A program made the translations under genes and the position numbers. The notes under the pieces were generated by a model. It ran no database searches and was not told the DNA's origin. It saw only the letters and a list, made by a program, of their open reading frames with translations. Positions 35,501 to 50,500 of a DNA stretch of 64,000 bases are shown here, in pieces (position 1 is the first letter of the stretch; every line of letters starts with the position of its first letter). The stretch is from Dipylidium caninum (lineage: Eukaryota > Platyhelminthes > Cestoda > Cyclophyllidea > Dipylidiidae), in NCBI GenBank assembly GCA_017562135.1, contig QEYB01000229.1, forward strand, positions 248,001 to 312,000. Direction: 5' to 3'.

Positions 35501-38500
35501 TCTCATTAGAACACGAAAGAGACGAGACACCACCCGGTAGGGCACTTCGGCTCGGGCTGCACACCAAGTTCACAGAGGCGGTCTTCGAAGTGATCTTGTC
35601 AAAACAAAAAATATCTTCACTAATGGCTCTTTTGTTAGGGCAGAACAATAACCGGTGGAACAATTGTTTGTCTTAAATGAGAATACATAGGTGAGAGGAA
35701 TGTCTTCGAGAGGGCGTCTTTCGTGATGGCCTGAAGTTATGAAACACAATAAGGTTCATTATACTTAAAAGTCCCTTTAATTGGTAATATCATAAGGTAA
35801 AGTAAGTTATGTAGAATGCTATATATTTTACTGTTGGGAAATTAGCTCTACTGCCTAAACAACAAGAATTTATTTGCAAATGGAGGTCAGAACATAAATT
35901 AAATTCCAATTGCATTTGTGACCGAGAATTTTGCGCAGGTTTCAACGATGTGGCAAATTGCGAGTTCTCGTGAAATTGAGGTTACACCTAAATATTGCTT
36001 TAAGATCCATAAAAAAGACGAGAATGGTCGAAGCTGCTCACTTGGCTTTTCTCACTCCATTTTTCTAGTCAACAAGACGATTAGCATGCTTTAAAGGCAG
36101 TCGCTAGAAATCCTCAATCCTCAAATTAATTAGGGATTACGCACTCCAAAATATCCCAAGCCCGGTCACTATTTACCCTAGTGGACGAGTTTCCCAGACT
36201 GGACAACTTCGGCTTGCGTTTCCAGGGGACCAAAATGTATAAATGGGTGTTTAAGGTGCTTGATGACCTTTACCAGTACCGCAAAGCTTGGCCAGAATTG
36301 TTAATGTGACATGTACGGCCGTCGTTCACTGAGGTGTATGACCAAGTATTTAGAGTGCCAGCTGCCTTCGACCGAAGACAACAGTGCTTCTGACCGTGAT
36401 ATATCCGTCTGCCAAGAGGCGACACATAGCATTTCTGCTTGCCGAGTCATGGAATAACCTTTTATATTTCGTCAAATTCATCATATACAATCACGAATAA
36501 TGGGATCTGGGCTAAGGTACTTGGGCATCGAAATGCAATAATTAACACGTCTAATATAACGGTACTAACAAATTTTGTGTCGCGGAATCACTAAAATATT
36601 TAGCTGTATTATTGAAAGGTAAAAATTTTGCAAGAAACACTTTCTCTGTTTTAGATTAAGTTTGCCCATGGATGCGTTTTAATGATTAAGAAGAAGGTGC
36701 ATATTTATTCTGTAATTTATAGCGCCCATTTTTAATGGTGCCTGCTGCTGCTTAAAGATGCCATTTTTCTTGTCAATGCAAAAAACTAATCTGTGTAAGT
36801 GAAAACCAATTACTTCGGCCTACCTCAATCAAATTATGCCGGGATATCCAATCTCGTGCGCGAAAAAAAGTTTAAAACAACTCTACCATTTTCTTCTTTG
36901 TGTAAGTAAGAGATTATCTAAAATGTAACCTATTTTTAGCGGGAGACCACGTAACACATATCTAGGAACACAACTTCCCTTCAGACAGTCAATCTTGTCT
37001 TATATTCTGTGTTAGGAGAGACAACATGCCCATCACTGGAGTTTAACATGAAATAGCAGGCGAATTACAGTTCGCAGGAGAAGGCTGGAATTCGTTAGCG
37101 AAAATTTGCCGCTTTCACGTGTAAGGACCGGTGAAAGGTGCTGGTTGAGGCTTTATAAACTTTTCGGAACATATTTACGGGATCAGTACTTATTTCGTGC
37201 CATCGCAAATATTTTTGTCTCTTGACAATGTCAAAATTCGGGGCTTTTACCTGTATACTCTGTGTTATTCTTTCAATAAGGTCGAATTGTTATAATTTTA
37301 AGTGATTCTCCTCTGCTAACGCTACGTGTAAATCGTAGACTTATTCGTTGTCAAACCAAAAACTCTCTTCCATGGTCGCTGTGTCTAATTTTTGTACGAA
37401 AAACTCGTTTGTCAACAGAAAGGTGAGAAGAACAATTAGCGAATGGCCGTAAGAGTCAAAATCCTGCGCCACTGCTGCTTGATGTACTTCTTCGTGAAAA
37501 TCAGCAAATTTATCATCATTTTGTTTACCACATTTTGGGAGGAGAAACGCTTTCTCTCATAATACTTGACTCCTCTCCCCAGTTGAATCACGCTAGTCCA
37601 GATCAGAAGCTCGACATATCTCTCTCGTCTTTCGTCTGCCTTGAGTAAGAGTAGCTGTTAAGATCACTGGATGGAACATTCCACATCGAAGTTCATCTGC
37701 GAAACATTTAATATGGGAAAAGTGACGTAAGAATGCAGGCGTTGATGTGTTTGCCAACATATTAGCCATTAAGGATTTATATCAAGTTCGTTATCATAGT
37801 CCCCGAAGCCTCATAGGTGGAGGTCTTAATGAGCGAGGAGTGAAGGAGGGGAGGATTTCCCATCCGAGCATTAAATTTCGACAACTTTTGCGAATTATCT
37901 ATTTAAAGTCCATCTCGAACAGATGCGGGAATTTTCTTCTGTGTTCCTCTAGTGACATTTCCCAGCGAAAAAGAAAAATAGACATTTCGAATTGAAGAAT
38001 TGCTGTCAAATTTGTAACAAGATGGATGTTCCCCTCATCGCAAATGGTGGTGCCAGTGGAGAGTATTTAAAACGGCTGTGTCTCAGGTGATAAAAATGGG
38101 TGACACTTTTAGTTTACGGTAAACAGATGTGCCGCAAGGAAGGAAGATACACAACCAGTTTGCGTTGGGTACCTCCTCCCTCTCCTTCCTTGCCTCGACT
38201 TTCTGCACCATCAACAAGCCGCAGACTTTTTGGGTCAGAAAGACGTCAGGTTGATTCGGACGGACTTGGTGAAAAGGTCATTGCCATGGGAACGGGAGAT
38301 GCACTTGTTAATGAGGACGATGGTGGATGTTCGGCCAAACCTTTCACTGTCTCACTCAAAGCATTTTAACAAAGGTCAGATGATGACATTGCTTGCCCAT
38401 CTGGATTAGTCCACGGATGAGAGCGGAGAGAGTGGACTTTGTTCCCCGTGACTTGATATATTTCCGCCGGGAGTTAAGGGGAAACAGAGGGGTTGATTTT

Positions 38501-41500
38501 TTTTTAAATAAAGGGGAACAATTGCTCTTCGCATTAAAAAGTACATCAGTTGTGGAGTCGGTGGGCAAGGAGGGACAACAAACGGAAGAGCACTCCTTTG
38601 GTCTGAATTTCACGTCTGCCCCATATTAAAGTCTGCGCGGCCACTAGCGAAAATTGCGTGAAATCCAGGAGAAATTTTATCCTCTGGTCTATTACCTCAA
38701 ATTGACCAGTGGGGACACGAAGACTACCTCCAGAAAGTCGCGTCTAAGCTCCTACCTGACTACCATTGCGCACCACACAATCACTGATGGATGCGCGCCT
38801 TTGATGTCCCGGAAGCCTTTCATGTCCCTCAAGTCGCTCTTCATTACCCACGTGTTTTATTAGGGCGGAGTCAAGTGCCTCGTCGAACACTGACTGCCTC
38901 ATTCCAAAAGTGCGCATATTCCTTGGCCCAGCGAATAACGAAAGCCGATGTGAATTCCCTAGAGTAAAGAATTACATTTGGTAATTTCGTGCAGTTCTTG
39001 TTAACAAAGTGACCAGGTCTTAAAAGCGCAAAAAATTGAGAGCTCTAATTTGATTTGACTACCGTCAGTTTTTGTGGTGGGGAGAATGGAGAACGAAGAA
39101 AGTGACGCTGGTTCAGCGACGGAGACCGCGAGGACGGGAAATCGCAGTGAGGGCATCGCGGGCACTGCGCTGGCCTACAGTAATTTTACGTGGCAGGGAT
39201 GTTGCCCTTTTCACGGGGCTCATATATCACCTTTTGTGATCCTCATTACGAAAATCAGGGAGGGGTTTAAATCTTCGGCGAGAATTTCAAACACCGAAAA
39301 GCCGTCATCACATTAAGGCATGGAAGCATCACCACTGAATGAACCATAATTTAAAACGCATTCGGTATACTTTAGGAGACAGGAACAATCGGGTGAGTTT
39401 TAGACGTGAAAGTGATGTACGCTATTGGGTAAAAATTAAACAATTTGCATTCCGAATTTGAGAGATTTAACTTACTACATCACTCGTGAAAAATCAAAGC
39501 GATTCTCACGATATCCTGTTACATCACTTATCATGTGAAAATACTAATGGACTCGGCACAGAGGGCCAATTTCTAGGGTTCTCACCAGGCAGATCTTTAC
39601 ATTTAGAACGGTTTTATGTCGATAAACTTTTTCCAACGCAAGGGATTGTCTATTCCTTATAAAAAATTTAACACAGTTCCCGCCAAATTTAGTATGATTA
39701 TGCACAAAAACATAGATTTTCTCTTGCGCAAAATTTCATTTTATTGAAACTATTACACAACGCGTAGCTACTAAGACTTGAACTTCTACAAATGTCGCAT
39801 AGAATGGTCTTTTTTGTTCTCATCACAGAATCCAAGGGTCATCTGCAGTTTGTGCCAGAAAAAGCGAAAATTAATGGCCCGTTCTGGCGCTTGGATCCAC
39901 CGAAATTCAATCGAATTCAATGAGGTATTTTCTAAAAATTCATGAATTTCTTTTAAATTAAAAATTTATGCAGTAGATTTCAATAAATTTTAGGTTATAA
40001 CACGAATCAGCAGCTGGGTGCCTAATATACTCTGCGCTTTTAATGCATTATTTGTCTACCAGCCGAAGTAACTCGGATAATCCGCCGATTTTCAAAATAA
40101 TGAAAGCTCTAATGAATATTTTATAATTCGTTGGCGTCCGATTGCGAATTTTGATTTTGGATGTGAACGTCAGTTGAGGCGATATGTTGCAGTTATTCTG
40201 AGGATTCAAGAAAGATTGGTTAATCATCTTGAAAGCTTTTTCCGCGATGACGAAATTTTCAGACTGGAGGATTAGTTTTTCTGCATTTCCAGTTAGGTGT
40301 GGTTTTTGCACAATTCAATTACGCCAACTTTTTACAAAGTGGTAAACGTTTGGTAGTTGTGGAAGTAATTCTGTTCCACCAAACATTTAAGATATTTCTT
40401 GTCGACTATGAGCCATTAGGTTGGATAGAAGTGTCGATATAGTCCATTTAGTGCGTGCGGTGAACGCCCCCCACTTTTAATTAAACATATTGAAAAAAAA
40501 ATAAATTATCTCATAATCATTTTGACGATTTCTAACGAGCGCTCCGCCACATATTTGTGCTGAGAAAAAGTCGTAAACGCTTAATGGAAAAAATGTCTAG
40601 GTGGCCGATCATTTTGTAGCGGTACGTCGGTAGAACAGCGAAGGTTTTGTCATTTGAAACTCCGCAGGCAAGTCGAGCAAAGAGTGACAAGCAAAATGGA
40701 ACAGATAATAAATTTTTACACTGTAAACACTCTCTGAGTTGCAGGAGCCTTTATCGACAACAACCCAAAAAGTCAACTGTGCCACAGCACAATCCTTTTT
40801 TAAAGATGCAATATGTTGATATAAAACATGCTTTTGAGAACGTTGCAGTCTCCTTTTACCTTATAAAAATTTGGCAGAAAAGAAGAGCATCGCTTTTTCC
40901 ACCACGCATGTCTTGGGTGGCCAAAACGCTGCGAAAGCCCAGCCGAGGCATGCAGCCACATCAACAGGGAAAATAAGTCAAGACTAACAAATTACCCACT
41001 TCCTCCATGAAATACCCACATTTCAATTATTTATAAAACTGAAATGCCATCTCCGTTCCAAAGAAATCCGGCGCCATTGCGTCGAGTGATTGAGGGATTT
41101 GCAAGCCGACTGTGGAACACGTCGAGGGCGGTGTCGACCCCGTCGTGTGGCGCAGTTGGGCAGACTCGTTCGGAGGACCCAACGACGTGTCTTGCACGAA
41201 AGGCCGAACCCATTTTGAGGAGTTTCTTTAGCTCTCACCGCATAAGCGCAGGTATTTCTCACGCGCCAGGACGCGCTGGTCCTTCAATTTCTCTTCACTC
41301 AGCCCTCTTGTGTCTTAATTAAAAGCAGCGGCGGAGTAACGCAGCAGACGATGAGGATTAGATGGTATCTGGATTATTGCCTGGCTGGTAAAAAGTAATG
41401 AGCTCTGACTTCCTAGACTGCAGCATTGTCGATGGCACTGAGTCCCAACAGAAATGGTTTGTTTTTCTCCTCCCTAGGACTGACAAAAATGAGCGGCTTA

Positions 41501-44500
41501 TGACAAAAAAAACCCATTTAGTGGAACACGCCCACCAGAAAGGTGTGGTTTATTTAATCTAAAGCCAAACCCGAAATCGACGTAGGTCTGATTAAACAAA
41601 CGCCAGTTGCACTTTCTCCCTTTCGTTTCCATTGAGACGTCGGGAAATGAAGTTGTTGTAAAGTCTCAGCCCTCCCCGTTGATTAAGGCACCTTAGTGGT
41701 CCCGACGGTCCACTATTTTGAGAATATTCGAGTCCACTTGATGAACGAGGTGCCTTCTATGGCATGTGTGTCATTTTGAGAGAAGATGCTGTGAACTGAG
41801 CGGGGCGGTAACGAAACCACCGAAGTTAGCACAAGGTAGACTTGGAGGTGATGGGTGGTGGCTGCTCCTCCACGCCCGAAAAATGAACTACTTGCCTCCG
41901 AGAAAGGCAGTTCTGTCAACAGCCATGCTGCTTACGCCCTTCTCTGAGGCGAAGTAAATGCGCCTTGGGGATTGAAAAGTTCGCCTTTTCCTCCCACCCT
42001 GCGCCCGTCTTTCCAGTGACACTAATTTTTCTCCCACCCCGCGCCCTCCGGCCGCCGACCTTCTGGGTCGCGGCTCCCCCTCGCCTCCCAGCGGTCTGAC
42101 AGCGATACCATCACTTGGCATCTCAGTCTACCTGTCGAGTGCGCTTCACGGTGGTTTGCAAATTGAACGACGCAAAAACCGTCTCTTTCGCCGTAAACTG
42201 CAAATGGAAGCGGACCGTGTCTTCCCCCTGCTGTCTCAAGCCGCCGGTGTCGGGTTTATTTTATCCGTGGCCCCGAAAGTGTCCACCACAGCACCAAACT
42301 GCGGTTTCAATGCGCTGGCGAGTATGCGCCGAGGCGATAGGCGGACCGAGGGAAGGAATAAAATACCGGTCTAAAATTGTTGTATTTTTGTAGCGAGTCT
42401 CCTGGGTTAAGTTGAGTGTTGTTGTCAATTTCCGCTCCACGACTTTAAAGCAATTCACTTCGCCACTTTCCTACCACAAAGTGCGAGGTCCGAGTAGAAA
42501 GATTCGGAATTGATTGTTTCAAGTTAAAGAGAAAAAAAATATAGCTCACAAATTACGTGGTTAGCACATTTTAGTTTTTTTTTGCGGTCTCACATCGAGT
42601 TCGGTCATTGGCTGGAGCGGAGCGGGGCGAAGGGCCGCTTGAAGAAGAAAATTGGGGGAGAAGAACTGGGGATTCGAAGACCTTGAGCACAGACTGCTTA
42701 AACTGGGAGGCGACAATCGTCCATTTTGCTTAAACCGCTAAAATTATGTCCTCTACTGCATCTGCCTCCGCGGCCGCCCTCTCCTCCACCGACGCTCCAG
42801 CGGACTCACAGCTACGGCAGCTACGATGACCTCTTCAACACCCCGTCGACCCACCATCGGTGGATGGCGCCGAATAAACGTCTTTCAACTCCGAAAATCA
42901 CCATTACCAACTTTCCCAACTCCTCGGGTGAGTTAATTGCAGTTTTAAAGGGTTTAAATGAGCTTTCCACCGCATATGACACAGTTGCCGGGAGGAGCTC
43001 TACGACGGGTTTGAAGGAATTTCTCTCCCAGCAGCAATGGTTGTACCAGCCGCCTTCTCGGGTTCGTCTCAGCTGCGGGTTTCACTTGGAAGGTTAGGCG
43101 GGTGGAGACACTCTTTGACCTCCGCGTCGATGAGTCGACTTCCACAGTCACAGGAGTGAAGAGTGGTGGAAAATACTTCTTCTTCACCTTCTTCATCTTT
43201 AAGCGCAGTGTAGTTTTACTGGCGGGAGGGGACAACCCCAAAATCCCCGTATGGAAGGCTTTTTGGGCTGGGGGGTAACTCAGTGGGGCACACCGAAACC
43301 GTGGTAGTCTAGGGACCGAAAAAAGTAACGCCATAATGTTCTCCTTTGTAAATTCTGCCACGCTAAGAAATTCCTCCCGTTGAGGTCTTGCGCCCATCAC
43401 CGGGCGTAAAGTGGCCTGGAGGGATCCCAGTCCGTTCTGTGGGGCGGCAATTCGAGGCGACGAGTTGGCTAACGGCGAGGAGCGTCCTCCTGACGGGTGG
43501 AAGACATACGAGGCCACTGTCTTTGGACGTCCATTTCGCAGCAACCTGGGAGCCTGTCACCGCACCGCACCGCTGGGAGGACCGACTTCCTTTTCCCACC
43601 AGCCCATTTTGAACTTAGTCAAGTCTTCTTTGGGTTGTACGGAAATTTTCTCTCTTGGGGAGTGGCGATCCATGCAAATTTCCGGTAGTTTTAATTGACA
43701 TTCAGCAAAAATTCAACCAAGTCGCCGAGGCGTGTTGAGTGACGAGGAACAGAAGAGGCATCGGCTCGTCAAACGTGGGTCCATAGAGAGGAAGCCTCTC
43801 TGCCGCCTCCATTTCTTTCCTTTTCTACAACTCTCTTCGTCCGTAAGTCCCCGCTAACCACAACTCGGGCCTGGTTCCTCAACCCACTCCGCTCCCCCCG
43901 GGGGGAGGGGGTTCTTTCTTTCCGTGCAGGGCGCAATCCATGTTCTCAGACGCGTCGGCAGACACCGCCAGTAGCTGTAGACAGCGACACAAGTTGTTAG
44001 CAGGGATTTTATGCAGCGACCTTGTGGTCGTGTCCACGTCAGGCCTCTCCATTAGTGCTCAAACGTGGGTGGTGAATGTCGGAATTAACAGAGGACAGAA
44101 TGTCGGGGCGGAGACCACCTCGGAAAGGGTGGAGATGAAAGCGCATTCGAGGGTGAGGACGAGGCGGAGACTGGCAACGCAGAGTCCGAAGAAGCTCCTC
44201 GGGACGGGGAGAAAACCCCACTCGCAACTCACTTTCATTTTGGAGTGCAAGTACGCTGAAACATGTCTCGCACTGGGGCGGAGGTGGGGCGTGGTGAAAC
44301 AGGAAAGTACTTTTCCCCACGGTTAAGTAATTCCGCTCGTGTCATTGCTTAACTACTGAATGAACGCTTGCCAGTGACAAATGGCACATCAGGGAAGTGG
44401 GGAAAAGTACTCGAGCTTGGGGAGTTTATAAAGGACACTGAATTAGAACAATGATTTGAGTTTTTTTGTGAGAGTGGAGAGAGACTGGCTTGAGGCCAAA

Positions 44501-47500
44501 AGAGTTCCCTCTGGCGGAGTATTTTCGTGGCTTTCAATGGGGTATTGTTGTCTTCAGAGACCACACCTCCAGTTCAGGATGTCCCTCTTCCGACGATCAC
44601 AGTAGAGAGTCCCAAGAACTCCCAATTCCCCGACATCATGACAATCCAGGAGCCTCCGAATCCGCCCAGTTCGCAGCACAGTCTGAGGGACTACGAGGTG
44701 GAGGATGATCCCCCCTCCACCGACAGCGAGTGCCCCGACACGGAGGGCGTCAAATCTCTCTTCCTCCCCAATCGCATATGTCCGTCACCGTCGAATTCTT
44801 TTCGGGAGTTTTCCACGTCGGATTTCGAGACTCACAGTTGTCATCCCTACGCTGACAACATGATGGCAGTCTATTATTGTGATCCGTGGAGCTATTATGG
44901 GCAGGAGATGGTGGATGGAGACAGTGTGGAGGCTCAAATGGAGGAGGAGGGAAAGTCCTTCCAACTCGATGATCCGCCCTTTGGCCCGATTTATGAGGAG
45001 GGTGAGGAGGAGCTGGCCGAAATGCGTCATAACTTTTCCAGCCCCTCGATCGCCTCGTCCACGACCTCCTCCGACCTTGAGGCTGTGAAACCGTCTCCCA
45101 AGCCTATTTCCCGTCATCTCTCTCTGGAAGGTGAGGTGAAAATCCGCAAATTGTTAGAACACAGCCTCTCCTATCCGAACTTAATTGTCAAGGACTTCAG
45201 TACATACGCTCTATTGTCACAAGTGCCTCGGGAGGCGACGAATTTCACACGCTGTGAAACCTTGAGTCCACATGAAGCATGTCTCTATCTTGAACCATCC
45301 GTCTGTCGTCAAGACAACGCTCCCTTTCGAGCTCACGTAGGCAATCCGCCGGACATCGTCGTGGATAGCGTTCTATTTCCAGCCGACGTTGATCTGCAGG
45401 CCTATGCGGTGGCGAACTGGGACCAGAGCAGCCCCCTGGAGGCGGGAGAAATGCGGATTCTAGCGGGCAGTGATGACGAGGATGCAGATGACGAAGAAGT
45501 GGAGGAGAGGGAGGATGTTGAGATGGATGATAGGCATGCAATACTTCCGCAGATACGCCGATGTCAGCACTTCGAGAATATCAACCAACTAATCGCCGCG
45601 GGAATTCCCCTCTATCCGGTGATAGAAGAGGAGAATGGCGCTGAAAGTGACAGTTTTTTAAGTACGACAGGCACCTCCAACGGCCAGACGGTTCACCGGT
45701 GGGGACGCGAGGTTCCACAAACCGTGAGTCGTCTGCATTTTGCACTTACCTCCCCTCTTCTACACCTCCAACTTTCCATGATAACAATTAAAATGCCGCC
45801 ACGTCTGGCTTCCCAAACGCCTCAAATTCGTAAGTATGACCTAAGAATTTTATCTAAATCGACACACATGGAGTCGAGAATAGTTGTCTCTTGGGAAATT
45901 GGTGTGCTTCAACGAAGACAATCGTTTTGATTCTATTTTGCGAACGTCGAAAGCATAACTAACGCTTTCTCGAAACATCTTAGCAGTCTTATGGCTTCAC
46001 TTTCAGTGATTTACGACTAATTTTTATGCAATTTGTCCCTCAGGGCGTAGAAAAAGCTTGTGGCCGACAATACTGTTTGCATTTAGTCTTAATTGCGTAT
46101 AAAGCTCATTGTTTCCGAGACGTATCAAACAAGTTGTTGGGATGCTGGTAAAGATTGCGTCCAACCCCGCTTGTACCTCTCCTACAGGGATTTATTATGG
46201 TGTTCCCGTGGTGAGGCTCTGGAGAGCGGGAGTTTCACTGATTTTCAACGCAGAAATTTTACATTTAAAACTTTCCTTCGGCATAAGCAAGTAAACTAAT
46301 GCATTCTAAGCCCAACGAGTCCTTATCTGAAATTTCGTAAGAACAAGTACAATAGCCAAAGTAACACCAACAAAATTCCCCCTTTTACTGCACCTCGCAG
46401 CTGCTTTATTGGATTAGTCTACTGAAATATTTCAGTAGCAAAAATATTTCACTATAAAACATCACGTGTCCCCTTTTATCAACCTGTCACACAGGCGCTT
46501 TATTCCCTCACGCCTGCATCAACAACCCTCGACCTGACGCCGTTCGCACAGGATCAGGTGCTGATCAAACAGGAAGAACAGATGTGGGCTAGTCTTTTCG
46601 CCCCCTCAGAAAGCGCGGTCGTTGAGTCGGCCAAGGGATTCACGGCCCAGTTGCGGGAGATGAGCCATTCGGCGGAGGAGGCCACCAAGGAGACTGCGCA
46701 AGAAGCGCCTCTTGCGGGTACAGTTCAAGAAAGTCATGATGAGGTACAAACTGGCGATGTCACATCCGCGAATGAAGTTAGTCCCGATAGTGTAAGGCAT
46801 TACCTTTTTTCGTCTACTACCATCACTGCATTTAGTTGTCCTTTCCGTAACAACTCAATCTTCGTCCTTTATAACTATCTCAACCACACAGTCATGCATC
46901 AGGTGGCGTTATGAAGAATCTCATTGTGAAAATCGCCTGGTCTTGAACTCTACACAGTCTTGAACTCTACACGGTTGATCCGAAGAGTGTGTTTCGTTGG
47001 ATGAAGATAGACTAATTGAGACAGTAAAATTACACTATTGCGTTTCACTAGTGTTAAGTGGATGAGGCGAATGCGGGCCAATTTACCTTTCAAGTGAAGT
47101 GACACGATTTTCCTGCCACAATGAGGCTGCCTATTTTGGCCAAACCGCGATTTATCCCCCTTTCTTTCCTCCTAAAATGGGCAATCTCTCCCCGATACTG
47201 CCAGGCCAGTTTTCCAAGTTTTGTGGTCTTTAAACTCGGTAAAATTTGATCGTCCAGAAATCACCATCTTTCTAGTCCAGAAGGCAGACTTGAAACACAG
47301 AATCCCACTCCTAAATCAACTTCTAAACTTCGTCTTAACTAAGTGCCCCTAACCCCGCCTGATAAAAAATCTTGAAGATTGAAGGGAATCTATGCCAGGT
47401 AGAAAATTTTATCCTTTGGAGTACAAGGATTTCACTTACCTTAAAATAACACTGAGAACGATGGTAGATGGGAGGCGAGGATGAAGGCGCCTGCCACCCA

Positions 47501-50500
47501 ACCGAGGCATGAACGGAGAGGTGAGGAGAGAATTTGCACTTTTTGGGTGGAAAATGAGAAAATGGATTGTGTAACTTCACCACACGAAACTAGCTGCCTC
47601 TGTGTGCTGGGGCTTTGCAATGAGACGAACGCAGTGCCGGCTTCCGACTGGCCGCTTGACGAGAAGGACCTCGTGGAAGAATTTGCTGCCAAAGTAGGAC
47701 GTATTTTGTTGGTTCTTCCGCCGTTATTTGCCCTTATCCGCCTTCTCCAGCCGCCCCGACTTAGTGCTTTTAACTTAATGGCGCGACATCCGAGGTTCGT
47801 CCGTGGCCGCCACACTCATTCGGACATTAGCACATGTAGGCGCTCCCTCCACTCTGGCCAAATTTGATACAATGTGGAAGAAATGGTCCGAGAAACCAGC
47901 GAGGCAGGAGACTGGCAACTGTTTGGTCTGATAAGATGAAGTTTGAGTATCCGCGAAGGTCAGTCACAGAAGTGCGTCTCAAAAGGGTGTTTGGGGGCGG
48001 GTTTCTCCCACGGCAAACTCCAAATAAATCCTCTTTGCTTTGCTTTGCTCTCCTACGTTTAAAGCCGCTTATAGATATGAATTTTCTATAGTTAAAATGA
48101 GACGGCTAAAAGTGGGGACGTGGAGAATACACACGATACTGCTTTATCCACAATTCGAGAGCGCGGAATTTGTCGAATTTAACGGTAACGAATTAAAAAT
48201 GGGCGAAATAATGGCTGCTTCACAACCACCCTAAAAAACTACGCAAAAATACACACCATCATGAGAAGAAAAGTTACCTAATTGGTAGATGAATAAATTG
48301 ACAAGTTCTTTCTGAGAAAATATAAAAAGGGAATCATTTGTCGTAGAAACAGAAGTTATTCAACCAGGCGCAGGCCACAGTTGTAATCCTCGAATTTCAT
48401 GTGCTTAACAAGGTGATTTCCCCCATCGTGCAACCAATTCAAGGTTGAATTTTAACACAGGGAAGGCGTTGACGTAGAGCATTAATCTTCTCCAAATTCT
48501 TACCTTTGCTGATGAGGGTGGGGGGCAGACCCACTCTTTCAGATGGTATTAACTTGATAATATTCTTACCTGTGTAATTTAATCTCATTGACTCAGCCAT
48601 TCTCTCTTAATTCCGTGGGGCAGAGCACTTCATTGCAAAGTTTTTAAGAAATTCCCGAACCTAAAGAGGATTGGCACGAGACCAAAATGACAAGTGGAGT
48701 GGGAAAATCGGCTGATTACTGGCGAATTCACAGAGTCCGACCTGCTCAAGTTGTTTAATCTACTCGGATATGATTAATTTTGCAACATTCAGGGGAGAAC
48801 AAGGGAAGTCTTGCAAAATCCACCTCTCTGCTCGAGAACATCCTCTTTGCTGTCATTCTTAAGCAACTTTCGAATTCGGCGACGTCCGGGTTACTGTGAG
48901 AGGTTTTTGAATCAAAAATGAAAATTTTACTTATACTTTATTAAGTAGGCAGGATAAATAAGTGTGCACATGTGAGACAGACTCATAAATGATTGACATC
49001 TCCATCGAGTGCTAGAAGGCGAACTTTTCAAGGTTTGACTTTCATAACACTTCGTCAGTGGAATGGTGGCCGATTCTAAAAGGTTCCATTCCATAAATTA
49101 AATGTGTTTGCGTGTGTTTCGTCTATCTAATAACATATTAGGCGGGCAAACGCGATTTAAGTAGTGTTAAGGGAAAAAATAGTGCACTCAAAACAAATGG
49201 CACGAAATTATCGTGTGAAAGCCCACTCATTAAATTGCCATTTGCTTAAAAGATATAACTAAAATGATTGTGGGAATGAGGGTGTTTACTATATTAAAAA
49301 CAACCAAAATTCATGATTTAATAAGATACTTATAATCCCTCTATTTACCAGTTTGCAGCAAATTAAAAATTTTCTTGAAGAATCACGTCAAAATAACTGT
49401 TTATTTTATGCGTTTGTAAGAGTTGATTTTTATGGCAACAAAGTAAGTATTAGATTGTGTTTCTTCCTCGCAGAGCCGCGGAGGAAAGAGAGATGATCAC
49501 GCAGTAAGTAGTAGGCGACGTTTCAACATCACCGCCTCTTCCCACCTCTCCACTGCTCATCCCTCTCCCACCTTTCCGCTCATTAGCGGCTGAAAACTTG
49601 ATACCCTTTCTTCACTTCATTTTCGCAATTCAATTCACTTGCTGTGTATTCCCGCCGCTTCGTGGATTTTACTTTCCCTACCACTAGAGGGTCAGTGCAC
49701 TCTCCGCACTTGTCACACATTATGTGAGTTGGGATAAAGCGTTACCATAGAAAAGCGGAGCTGTCGCACGAACTGTATGAAATTCACGCAACCACCCTTA
49801 AGGCCACAAAATAAAAGGAGAACGTGAATACACCGAGGTTACACCCCATCAGAATTGGGAGCAAAATTGAGACTAATGGAGAACGAGCTAGTCACTAACT
49901 TGGTGCATTTTACGACCCATTTGTTTGTGTCTCGCAGGCAGCAGATAAAGGAGAATCCTGCCGCCATCCGATCAAAAGCACGAAGAGGGGAGGGAAAAAG
50001 ACAGTAACATCAGTTCACAGACCCGTACAGCGAAGTTTCGAGCAAAAAGAGGCGGTTAAATTAAATTCGTCGTTTGATAAACAATATATCTTTTAGGTAG
50101 AGAGAAAAATTCCCATTTATTAATGTGAGTTTGGGAAACCACATTGGGTAAACGTACGTGCACAACCAGCATGTAATAGAATGAAAAATGTCTTATAAAT
50201 TATCTTCCGACGTACAAACTAAACTTCACAAAAACGTTATTCTTCAGCCTGTAATAAACCCAGTAATCCATTTATTTTTTGCTGTCGAAATAGGCACTTC
50301 CGTTATGCAAAAATTCTCAACTTATTGTATTATGATCCTGATTAATTTTTAGAAAATTATGTCATTGGATTAAGTAGTACGCCTTGTGATTTCATAGCAT
50401 TTCACCAATTGAGAAGGTGAAAATAAACCTAAGTCTTGTTTTAAACCACTAGTGTCCAACGTTTGTTATGGAAATCGTTGGTCAAATAAATACTAACTCA

